From: G965218495 sp965262785
GTDB taxonomy: Bacteria; Bacteroidota; Rhodothermia; Rhodothermales; Bin80
Direction: 5' to 3'
Assembly (NCBI GenBank): GCA_965262785.1
Contig: OZ253559.1
Location: 2,852,001-2,916,000, forward strand
Length of the DNA stretch: 64,000 nucleotides
Positions 56,575-64,000 of the stretch are shown here, one piece after another. The position numbers and the translations under genes were made by a program. Positions within the stretch are counted from its first letter, which is position 1, and each line of letters begins with the position of its first letter. Under the pieces are notes generated by a model. The model was not told where the DNA came from and made no database searches. It saw only the letters and a list, made by a program, of their open reading frames with translations.

Positions 56575-57843
56575 ATGGACACTGTAGAGGGCAGAGCGTT
56601 TGCCGACGTGCTGGAGGCGACCTTGTTTGATAAGGTGCTGGGTGCATGGTACCCACGCGCGGTAGACCTGGAGTTTGGTGGCTATCTGACTGACTTCAAC
56701 CACCGGTTCGAATCCACCGGACGCCAGCACAAGATGATAGTGACGCAGGCGCGGCACCTCTGGACGCTGTCTACGGTGGCACGTCTTTATCCCGAAAAGT
56801 GCCAAGAATTCCTGCCCATGGCAGCACACGGCCTGGCGCAACTGATGAGGCATTGGGATCAGCCCAGCGGCGGATTCAGGGAGCTCTTGACGCGTTCAGG
56901 CGCGCCTATCGGCAATGGCATCAAGACCGCCTACGGCACCGCGTTTGGGATTTTTGGACTCGCGGCCTACTATCAGCTAACCAGGAGCGAGAAAGCGCTG
57001 AACTTGGCGCAAGAAGCATTCCATTGGCTGGAAAAGTGCAGTCATGACCCTGAATACGAAGGCTACTTTCAGTTCGTGCGGCCAAGCGGGGTGCCGCTTC
57101 AGGCGGGGTACGGCAAGTTTCCACCCAAGGACCAGAATAGCAGCATCCACCTGTTAGAGGCCTTCGTCGAGTTGCACAGGGTCTGGCCAGACTCGCTGGT
57201 GAGGCTCAGGATATCCGAACTCTTGCGACTCATTCGCGACACGATGACGGAGAAGGGTCGCTATCTGCGCCTATTCTTCACCCGAGACTGGACACCAGTA
57301 TCCTACGCCCAAACCCGGGACTATGAACTGGACCACGTCTCCTTCGGTCACGATGTCGAGACTGCCCACCTGCTCCTTGACGCCGACGGTATGCTGGGTA
57401 AATGCAGCGCTGCCACCAGGACCATCGCACAGTCGATGGTTGATCACGCACTGGCTCATGGCTGGGACAACGAGCGGGGCGGATTCTACAAGCAAGGCTT
57501 CTACCGGGGTGAAGAATGCGCAATCATTTCTGATGCCAAAGTCTGGTGGGCGCAGTTTGAGGGGCTTTTCTCGCTAGTTCAGATGTCAGACCTGTTTCCT
57601 GAAAAGGGGAAATGGTACGCCGAGCGCCTTTGCCACCTCTGGATCTACATTAAGTCATACCTGGTGGATCCAACCTATGGCAGCTGCTATTGGGCCGGAA
57701 TTGACACACGACCTAAACAAGAAGTCATGCCCAAGGGTGAGCAGTGGAAAAGCCCCTACCATACCGTTCGCAGCCTTACCGGTGCAATCTCATGGATCAC
57801 CAGACGGGGAATCGCAGATCAAAGTCGTGATATATCAACATGA
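56575..57843 (+). CDS. AGE-family sugar epimerase (cellobiose/mannobiose 2-epimerase-like)
   Basis: 422 residues from the ATG at 56575, which matches the family's usual N-terminus; a GTG at 56521 would add 18 residues. This is an (alpha/alpha)6-barrel enzyme that would interconvert an aldose or disaccharide with its C2 epimer in the cytoplasm. Conserved segments: EFGGYLTDFNHRF (near 32), QARHLWTLSTVARLYP, a central FGHDVETAHLLLDA whose His corresponds to the catalytic His of cellobiose 2-epimerases, and AKVWWAQFEGLFSL. The stop overlaps the transporter start by 4 bases. With two sugar transporters downstream it probably acts on an imported oligosaccharide; the exact substrate is unknown. Confidence 0.85.
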   Translation: MDTVEGRAFADVLEATLFDKVLGAWYPRAVDLEFGGYLTDFNHRFESTGRQHKMIVTQARHLWTLSTVARLYPEKCQEFLPMAAHGLAQLMRHWDQPSGGFRELLTRSGAPIGNGIKTAYGTAFGIFGLAAYYQLTRSEKALNLAQEAFHWLEKCSHDPEYEGYFQFVRPSGVPLQAGYGKFPPKDQNSSIHLLEAFVELHRVWPDSLVRLRISELLRLIRDTMTEKGRYLRLFFTRDWTPVSYAQTRDYELDHVSFGHDVETAHLLLDADGMLGKCSAATRTIAQSMVDHALAHGWDNERGGFYKQGFYRGEECAIISDAKVWWAQFEGLFSLVQMSDLFPEKGKWYAERLCHLWIYIKSYLVDPTYGSCYWAGIDTRPKQEVMPKGEQWKSPYHTVRSLTGAISWITRRGIADQSRDIST

Positions 57844-59216
57844 ATCGCAGGCTGCTTTCCGCCTCCTTCGTAGCCGCATTGGGAGGCCTTCTCTTTGGAT
57901 TTGATACCGCCGTGATTTCCGGCGCTGAGGGGACACTGCAGAGCCTCTTTGCTGCGGACTATGAGTACATGGCCAGAATCTTCAGCGGTGGACTGCTTGC
58001 TAACAGCACGTTTTGGCACGGATTCCTGGTCGCCAGCGCCCTCGTCGGCACGATTGTCGGCGCCGTCATGTTTGCCAAGCCCGCAGATCGGCATGGCCGG
58101 CGGCTGGTGCTCATGTGGCTGGGACTGTTCTACCTGACAAGCGCGCTCGGCAGCGCACTGGCATGGGATGCGTGGTCCTTCATCATGTTTCGCTTCATCG
58201 GCGGATTGGCAGTTGGCGGGGCTTCTGTCGTTGCACCCATGTACGTCGCCGAAATCGCTCCCGCCAGGTTCAGAGGGCGCCTGGTGGCGATGGTGCAGCT
58301 CAACATCGTCTTGGGCATCCTCCTGGCATACCTCTCCAACTACCTGATCGCAGGAATGGGTCTGGGCGCCGCAGAGTGGCGGTGGATGTTCGGCGTAGAG
58401 GCTGCGCCGGCACTGGCCTTCACGCTGCTGCTATTTACCAACCCGCTGAGCCCGCGCTGGCTGATCGCCAACGAGCGGCTTATCGAAGCCGTTCTAGTCC
58501 TTCGTACCGTAGGCACCGACGGCACTGGCATCGTGCAGGAAGTCAAGGCGATTCAGCTGTCGCTGACCCGTGCCAAGAAGGGCTTGGGCGAACGTTTCTT
58601 TCAGCACAAGTACCGCAAATCCATCCTGCTCGCTTTCGCGATCGCTGCCTTCAACCAGCTCTCCGGCATTAACGCGCTCATATACTACACGCGGCGCATA
58701 TTCGAGATGGCCGGTGCAGAGGGTACCTCTGCGCTGTGGCAGTCCATCATTATCGGGGGCACAAACTTGGCGATGACCATCCTCGCGCTGGCAGTAATCG
58801 ACCACTTTGGGCGGAAAAAGCTGATGCTGGCCGGATCGATTGGATACATCGTCTCGCTGGGAGCGACCGCCATTGCATTCTATACGAATGCCACAGGTCC
58901 AATCATCCTGGTGAGCCTAGTGGTGTTTATCGCCTCCCACGCCTTTGGGCAGGGCGCAGTGATCTGGGTCTTCATCGGAGAGATATTCCCGAATGCGCTA
59001 CGCGCGAGAGGGCAGGCACTTGGCAGCTTCGTACACTGGATCATGGCCGCGGTGATCTCACTAACCTTTCCGCTGATCGCCGAAATTTCGGGAGCGCACA
59101 TTTTTGCATTCTATGCCGTATGCATGGTGGGCCAGCTGATTTGGGTGCTAACCGTCATGCCCGAAACCAAAGGCATTCCGCTCGAAGAAATCGAGAAGAA
59201 ACTCGGCATCATGTAA
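57840..59216 (+). CDS. MFS sugar porter (SP family, proton:sugar symporter-like)
   Basis: A 458-residue, 12-transmembrane-segment transporter of the sugar porter family, inner membrane. The signatures are in place: ALGGLLFGFDTAVISGA (TM1), ADRHGRRLVL (loop 2-3), RFIGGLAVGGASVVAPMYVAEIAPARFRG (TM4), NQLSGINALIYY (TM7), VIDHFGRKKLML (loop 8-9) and the C-terminal VMPETKGIPLEEIE, the PETKG motif that defines the family. Full length. It starts on the ATGA overlap with the epimerase gene, so the two are an operon. The substrate is probably the sugar handled by that epimerase. Confidence 0.93.
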   Translation: MNRRLLSASFVAALGGLLFGFDTAVISGAEGTLQSLFAADYEYMARIFSGGLLANSTFWHGFLVASALVGTIVGAVMFAKPADRHGRRLVLMWLGLFYLTSALGSALAWDAWSFIMFRFIGGLAVGGASVVAPMYVAEIAPARFRGRLVAMVQLNIVLGILLAYLSNYLIAGMGLGAAEWRWMFGVEAAPALAFTLLLFTNPLSPRWLIANERLIEAVLVLRTVGTDGTGIVQEVKAIQLSLTRAKKGLGERFFQHKYRKSILLAFAIAAFNQLSGINALIYYTRRIFEMAGAEGTSALWQSIIIGGTNLAMTILALAVIDHFGRKKLMLAGSIGYIVSLGATAIAFYTNATGPIILVSLVVFIASHAFGQGAVIWVFIGEIFPNALRARGQALGSFVHWIMAAVISLTFPLIAEISGAHIFAFYAVCMVGQLIWVLTVMPETKGIPLEEIEKKLGIM

Positions 59217-59258
59217 GACCCGCCAGTCAACGACAGCCCAGATTCCCAAAACGCCTTT

Positions 59259-60806
59259 ATGCTCACTGCGCTAGACTACGTCATTCTGGCCGCCTACCTG
59301 GTCGGTGTCGCCGCCTTTGGCATCCTGGTAGGTGGACGCCAGAAGAACACCACGGACTATTTCCTGGGAGGACGCAACCTGCCATGGTGGGCGGTATGCT
59401 TTTCGGTGGTGGCGACCGAAACCAGCACCCTCACCGTCATCGGCGTACCCGCCGTGGCATACGGCGGGTCAATGACGTTTCTGCAGATTACGGCAGGGTA
59501 CCTCATCGGCCGCGTGGTAGTAGCGTTCTATTTCCTGCCGCGGTACTACCAGGGCAGCCTGGTGACGGCCTATGCCTTCCTGGGTGAGCGGTACGGGGAT
59601 GGCATGAGGCTTACGGCTTCGGCAACGTTTTTGGTGACGCGGCTGTTGGCAGATGGCGTGCGGCTCTTTGCTACGGCGATTCCGCTGAAAGTCATCGCCG
59701 ATGCCGCGGGCTTTTCGGTGTCGTATCTGGAGATCATCGCAGTGCTGGGTCTGGCTACGGTGATCTATACGCTCATCGGAGGCATCAAGGCCGTAGTGTG
59801 GATGGACGTGGTGCAGATGGCCCTGTACGTCGGCGGCGGACTCATCGCGCTGGTGCTGCTCCTTGATGCGATGCCGGACGGCTGGTGGCAAGCTGCGTCT
59901 GAGGCGGGCAAGACAAAAACGCTTTACTTGGGGGTAGGGGAGTCCTTTTCATCTTGGTTCACGCAGCCATACGTACTGCTGACAGCCGTGGTTGGAGGCG
60001 CGATATTCTCCATGGCATCGCACGGCACGGACCAACTCATCGTACAGCGCTTGCTCACGTGCCGTGCAGCATCAGATGGCCAAAAGGCACTGATTGGGAG
60101 CTCCTTTATCGTGATGGCCCAGTTTGCACTTTTCCTCATGATCGGGCTATTGCTGTGGACATACTACCAAGGCCAAGCTCCTGCCGCTATGGGGATGTCG
60201 CGAGCGGACGAGGTATTCCCCCGTTTCATCATTGAGGGCTTGCCTCCGGGCCTGTCCGGGCTGCTTTTGGCCGGCATCATCGCCGCGGCCATGAGTACGC
60301 TGTCCTCATCGCTCAACTCCCTTGCATCCTCGTCAATGCTGGACATCTACCAGCGCTTCCGCAGGAAGGCAGCCCCGGAGCGACAGGCTCTGCGCACCGC
60401 GCGTCTGCTCACGCTGTTCTGGGGCCTGCTGTTCATCGCCTTTGCAAGCCTCTTTGAAAACACCCAGAATCCCGTGGTGGAGCTTGGCCTTGCCATCGCC
60501 TCCTTTACCTATGGCGGGCTTCTCGGGGCGTTTCTGCTTGGCCTTTTCGCCAAGTGGACTGTGCAAACCGATGCAGTAGTTGCCTTCTTGCTTTCGATAG
60601 TGTTGATGGTGGTGATTATCTTTGGGTTGTGGTACAGCCCGTCGGAAGGCTGGCTGTTCCATTTTGCGCCAGGAAACGACGTGATTGCCACGCGAGGACT
60701 GAGGGCCATCGGATGGCCTTGGTATACGGTGATTGGAAGCCTGATCACGGTAGTGGTTGGGTCGCTCCTGGGTCTACGCCATAGGCTATTCCTGCACACT
60801 TCTTGA
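59259..60806 (+). CDS. SSS-family sodium:solute (sugar) symporter
   Basis: 515 residues with about 13-14 hydrophobic segments, inner membrane. The start (DYVILAAYLVGVAAFGILVGG) and FLGGRNLPWWAVCFSVVATETSTLTVIGVPA carry the sodium-site region of SSS proteins, and TLIGGIKAVVWMDVVQ is the family's 'GG..A..WTDV.Q' motif. LAGIIAAAMSTLSSSLNSLAS (near 345) holds the second sodium-binding Ser pair. The gene starts 42 bases after the MFS gene on the same strand, so it is probably the third gene of the same operon, giving two alternative uptake routes. Confidence 0.92.
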   Translation: MLTALDYVILAAYLVGVAAFGILVGGRQKNTTDYFLGGRNLPWWAVCFSVVATETSTLTVIGVPAVAYGGSMTFLQITAGYLIGRVVVAFYFLPRYYQGSLVTAYAFLGERYGDGMRLTASATFLVTRLLADGVRLFATAIPLKVIADAAGFSVSYLEIIAVLGLATVIYTLIGGIKAVVWMDVVQMALYVGGGLIALVLLLDAMPDGWWQAASEAGKTKTLYLGVGESFSSWFTQPYVLLTAVVGGAIFSMASHGTDQLIVQRLLTCRAASDGQKALIGSSFIVMAQFALFLMIGLLLWTYYQGQAPAAMGMSRADEVFPRFIIEGLPPGLSGLLLAGIIAAAMSTLSSSLNSLASSSMLDIYQRFRRKAAPERQALRTARLLTLFWGLLFIAFASLFENTQNPVVELGLAIASFTYGGLLGAFLLGLFAKWTVQTDAVVAFLLSIVLMVVIIFGLWYSPSEGWLFHFAPGNDVIATRGLRAIGWPWYTVIGSLITVVVGSLLGLRHRLFLHTS

Positions 60807-60841
60807 TTATGTCAACCAGAAAGAGACGTAGGGGAGTGGCT

Positions 60842-63142
60842 ATGGCGCGCTTTGTTCAGCGGCGGCTGCCTGCTGCAAGGCGGGCCATCTTTACGCGAGG
60901 CTTTGTTGCTAAGGCCTCAATGCTGGCGGCGCTCACGGTGGCTAGCGCCTTGGCCTTCCATTCCGGCTCGCTGCCATTGGCGTTGATGCAGGTGGGTGAT
61001 ACCTGGATTGGCGAAACGCTGGTAGCAGTCGAAGAGTTTGCCATCGACAAGACCGCGGATTCCCTGGCGGCTGACCGGGCGCGTGCCCGTCGTAGAACCG
61101 AGCCTGTCTTCGTCAAGACGCCCGATGCCGCCGAGCGAATCGTGGCAAACCTTGATACGCTCCAGGCTCAGATGGACGCCATCATGCTGGCATACCGAGG
61201 TTACCGCATGAACATCCAGCGTGCCCGTTTGGCCAGTGACTCCGTGGCAGATGTGGACTATTGGGCGCTGGCAGATGCGGACAGCAGCCGGTACATGGAA
61301 AAGCGGCAACGCGCTCGGGTATTCCTGTCTGACGAGCAGTGGCGGATACTGGGGAATGACTTTGTGTCGCGTGACCCCGATATGCCGGACAGGTCCAGGA
61401 TAGTGGTTCCGGGACCTGCCATCTATCAGCACGCGCTGGATCGCTTATGGACATACGCCACCGCATTCGCCCGCACGGAAGTCCTCGACATCCCCACCGA
61501 CAGCATCTATACGGACCACCTCAAAGTCCGGAACACCGATGCAAGCACGTTTGAAAGGATTACCAAGAGCTCTGTCTTTGATCAAAGGCACATCTACCAA
61601 AACGTGGAGGCGGATCTTGCCCCTTACTTTGCTGACAACCCGCCCGCAAACGTGGCCGCGGCGCTTGTCAACGCCGTCTTTGTTGCATCGCTCTACTTTG
61701 ACGTAGGTGCAACGGACCGCGCCCGCGATCAGGCAGAACTTGCAGTCTCTCCAACCCGGGGCATGATTGCTGAAGACGAGATCGTTGTCCGAAACGGTGA
61801 GGTTGTCACCCCCGAAATCAAACAGCGCCTGGAGTCCCTGGAGCACAAGCGCGCAGAGGGAACGGGCCCGAAGTTTCATGAGCCGAAGTCATTCGGCAAA
61901 GTCCTTTTGGCATTTTGCACGTTCGGCATCTTCTTTGCCTACCTATTCGTGGCTCGACGGCACATCTTTATCAAGAACAGGAAGATGCTGCTGATTACGC
62001 TGCTTTGTGCAGCCATCATCGGCCTCTTTGCCGTGGCTGTGCGCAGGGATGTGACATTCATGTTCGCAGTACCTACGCTGGTAGTATCCGTGGTGCTCAC
62101 CGTGGTGTTCGATTCGCGGATTGGCCTGATCGGGACCATTTGTCTCGCCCTCTTAGGTGGACTGATAGCGGGAGCTGAATACGCATTCGAATTTACCTTT
62201 GCAACCGTCGTTGCCGGTGCACTAGCGGTCTTTGCGGTGAGTGGGGCCCGCAACCGTGCCAAGTTTTTTGTAAGTGCCGGTTCGGCACTTGGAGGATACG
62301 TGCTCGTGTTCACCGGGTACTGGCTCCTTGAAGCGGAGGGCAGACAGTTCATTAACCATGTAATGATGGCAGGCATCAACTGCTTTTTGCTCATCACCGC
62401 GTACCCGCTGCTGTGGGTGTTTGAGCGCACTTTTAACTTGTCCTCCGAGTTGCGGCTGATTGAGCTGAGTGACTACAACCAACCACTGCTAAGGCAACTC
62501 CAGCAGGACGCCGCCGGCACCTTTAGCCATTCATTGCAGGTTGCTAGTCTCGCGGAAGCTGCAGCGGAGGCAATAAGTGCCGAGGCACTCCTTACCAGGG
62601 TTGGTGCACTATACCACGATGTAGGCAAGCTGGTTAGCCCGGAGTTCTTTGTGGAGAATCAGCGCTCAGGAATAAACCCGCATTCTAAGCTCAGTGCACA
62701 GGAAAGCACGAAAATTATCAAGAGCCATGTGTCCTATGGGCAGACCTTAGCCGAAGAGCACGGTCTGCCCGGCAACGTCGTGGACTTTATTCCGATGCAC
62801 CATGGAACGACGCGCATCGAGTACTTCTATCACAAGGCGCGCAAAGCAGACGGCGGGGTCGATGAGGCGGAATACAGGTATCCCGGCCCGCGTCCTCAGA
62901 CGAAAGAGACCGGAATCCTAATGCTTTGCGACGGCGTCGAAGCCGCGTGCAAGAGCATAACAGAGCCAAGCCTTGAGAAACTCGAAGAACGCATTGATGC
63001 GGTCTTTGAGGCGCGTATCAACGATGGTCAGTTGGACGACTCGCTGCTCACCTTCAGGGACCTAAAGATGATCAAGCAGACTTTCATTAAGCAGCTGTCT
63101 GCGATCTACCATGTGCGCGTGAAATATCCCGGCCAAAACTAG
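60842..63142 (+). CDS. 7TM-HD (PgpH/YqfF-like) HDIG-domain membrane protein
   Basis: 766 residues from the ATG at 60842, chosen for the preceding TAGGGGAGTGGCT; in-frame starts at 60803 and 60809 also exist. The architecture is that of 7TMR-HD proteins: one N-terminal membrane segment, a large extracytoplasmic 7TMR-HDED domain (about 60-340), seven closely spaced membrane segments (about 350-540) and a cytoplasmic HD domain. The HD metal motif is visible in TFSHSLQVASLAEAA..GALYHDVGKL, followed by MHHGTTRIEYFY and LCDGVEA. Relatives hydrolyse cyclic di-AMP; that activity is inferred. It begins about 35 bases after the symporter stop, so read-through is likely although the functions look unrelated. 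Confidence 0.9.
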   Translation: MARFVQRRLPAARRAIFTRGFVAKASMLAALTVASALAFHSGSLPLALMQVGDTWIGETLVAVEEFAIDKTADSLAADRARARRRTEPVFVKTPDAAERIVANLDTLQAQMDAIMLAYRGYRMNIQRARLASDSVADVDYWALADADSSRYMEKRQRARVFLSDEQWRILGNDFVSRDPDMPDRSRIVVPGPAIYQHALDRLWTYATAFARTEVLDIPTDSIYTDHLKVRNTDASTFERITKSSVFDQRHIYQNVEADLAPYFADNPPANVAAALVNAVFVASLYFDVGATDRARDQAELAVSPTRGMIAEDEIVVRNGEVVTPEIKQRLESLEHKRAEGTGPKFHEPKSFGKVLLAFCTFGIFFAYLFVARRHIFIKNRKMLLITLLCAAIIGLFAVAVRRDVTFMFAVPTLVVSVVLTVVFDSRIGLIGTICLALLGGLIAGAEYAFEFTFATVVAGALAVFAVSGARNRAKFFVSAGSALGGYVLVFTGYWLLEAEGRQFINHVMMAGINCFLLITAYPLLWVFERTFNLSSELRLIELSDYNQPLLRQLQQDAAGTFSHSLQVASLAEAAAEAISAEALLTRVGALYHDVGKLVSPEFFVENQRSGINPHSKLSAQESTKIIKSHVSYGQTLAEEHGLPGNVVDFIPMHHGTTRIEYFYHKARKADGGVDEAEYRYPGPRPQTKETGILMLCDGVEAACKSITEPSLEKLEERIDAVFEARINDGQLDDSLLTFRDLKMIKQTFIKQLSAIYHVRVKYPGQN

Positions 63143-63410
63143 GTCGCCTTCCCAGACTTTAATTCGCCGTACTCAACCGCTTGAACGAGTCGGGCTGTTA
63201 ACATCCGACTTTAATTCGTGGCTTAACTACCGGTTAGGCACAGGGGGATTGGTATGTGCTCCTCAAGGGAGGCTTCCATATTCCTGTGCACCGCGATGGA
63301 AGACCGGGGACCGTGCAAGGCGGCTGAAGACGTGCTACCGATTGGTCCAGTCGTTGGCATGCAGACACCGCAAGGCTGATCTGAAGGAGCCAGACTGCTG
63401 CATCACCCGC
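63143..63410. other. Short gene-free stretch between convergent genes
   Basis: About 270 bases between the 3' ends of the 7TM-HD gene and the minus-strand partial gene. No clear terminator hairpin or small gene. Confidence 0.4.
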
Positions 63411-64000
63411 TTAGTCTTTTGCGTACTTTCCGGACAAGCTCACATCGATCACGACGATGCTGATCTTCGCCCTGAGCCCTGGAGCGAGTTCCTCTTCGAG
63501 TCGCGCCTTCAGCTCGCCCGCTGTCTTGGGCTTGCGTCCGCTGGGCGGCGGCACCATTCTCCCGTGGTCAAGCCCGAACCAGAACGCCAGATAGATGCCA
63601 TATCCTCCAGACTCCGGGGCTCGCGTGTACTTTGCCACGAGTTGCTTCTCTACGCTGCGCCAAATGTCGCGATGCGTGTTCTTCTTGATCTCTATCGGGA
63701 TCGCGAGGCGGGAGCCGAACGCCACGCGGATATCCGCTCTTGTGTCCTCGGCATACCTACCCTCCGGCCGCGCATCTACTTTGTACGGCTGCAGCTTAAG
63801 TTGCAGGTCCGAGAGCAGCGCATTACGGCAGTCGTCTTCGTGCTGAGGGGTGTCGGGCTTCCGCGACTTTTGATCTAGGTGCCAATACTGGCGCCAGTCG
63901 CCTGTGGAGCCATTCCGGATGCACTGCGCCAGTTGTTCAAGGGCATCGAGCACAAGCGCAGCAAGGTCCGCAGCGCTGGCAGGGGCGCCGCCCCGGAGAG
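63411..64000 (-). CDS. C-terminal part of a protein with a PDDEXK-nuclease-like motif (runs off the window)
   Basis: The minus-strand frame is open to the right edge (SAADLAALVLDALEQLAQC.. upstream of the first GTG at 63953), so the true start lies outside the window. The visible ~195 residues contain TRADIRVAF followed by AIPIEIKKN, the D..(I/V)E(I/V)K arrangement of PDDEXK nucleases, preceded by a helical block (PQHEDDCRNALLSDLQLKL) that could carry the motif-I Glu. The C-terminal part (SIVVIDVSLSGKYAKD) ends in a strand. It may be the nuclease end of a large defence or restriction protein. Identity is uncertain. Confidence 0.55.
   Translation of the reverse strand, partial: LRGGAPASAADLAALVLDALEQLAQCIRNGSTGDWRQYWHLDQKSRKPDTPQHEDDCRNALLSDLQLKLQPYKVDARPEGRYAEDTRADIRVAFGSRLAIPIEIKKNTHRDIWRSVEKQLVAKYTRAPESGGYGIYLAFWFGLDHGRMVPPPSGRKPKTAGELKARLEEELAPGLRAKISIVVIDVSLSGKYAKD

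Overview
The window is a GC-rich bacterial chromosome segment dominated by mobile DNA and defence-type genes, with a few ordinary genes at the edges. The conserved genes (orotate phosphoribosyltransferase of the 'IKAV...YCDNRLTLS' type, 7TM-HD phosphodiesterase, sugar porter, SSS symporter, lipoprotein-like sulfatase) suggest a GC-rich member of the Bacteroidota/Rhodothermota. No rRNA or taxonomic marker is present, so this is an inference of modest confidence.

Layout. 1-1.4 kb: C-terminal part of an autotransporter-like outer-membrane barrel with a clear terminator. 2.2-15.5 kb: nested mobile elements. An ISNCY element (TSD TACCTA) is split by an IS21 element (TSD AGCAGAA). Beside it a decayed IS5-type transposase gene is split by an IS1634 element (TSD CTAA). 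Group II introns sit in both terminal inverted repeats of that IS1634 element: three head-to-tail ORF-less copies at the left end, one at the right end. The third left copy is itself interrupted by a complete ORF-containing group II intron, forming a twintron. 16-21 kb: sulfatase, pyrE, and a mobC/relaxase pair. 21.5-25.6 kb: a DprA-like gene and a RecQ helicase with a phosphoribosyltransferase-like C-terminus, a candidate two-gene defence or DNA-processing module. 26-29 kb: an IS256 transposase and a tightly overlapping operon of three small genes I do not recognise. 29-32.9 kb: a second IS1634 copy (TSD GTAG), again carrying a group II intron in one terminal repeat, inserted in an IS1595 pseudogene. 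33.8-36.3 kb: a LacI-type regulator and an intact IS1595 element gene pair.

37.4-55.6 kb is a defence island. A four-gene minus-strand operon encodes a DUF3883-type DEAH/SNF2-like helicase, a UvrD-like helicase, a DUF1156 DNA methyltransferase and a DUF499 ATPase. It resembles helicase-methylase-ATPase (Hma-type) systems with an added SF1 helicase. Divergently transcribed is a giant NTPase. It is split by an ISL3 element with a perfect 8-bp TSD; removing the insertion restores one open frame of 1751 residues.

56.5-63.1 kb is a compact plus-strand cluster: an AGE-family sugar epimerase, an MFS sugar porter, an SSS sodium:solute symporter and a 7TM-HD cyclic-dinucleotide phosphodiesterase-like protein. 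It looks like disaccharide uptake and epimerisation followed by an unrelated signalling gene. The right edge holds part of a minus-strand gene with a PDDEXK-nuclease-like motif.
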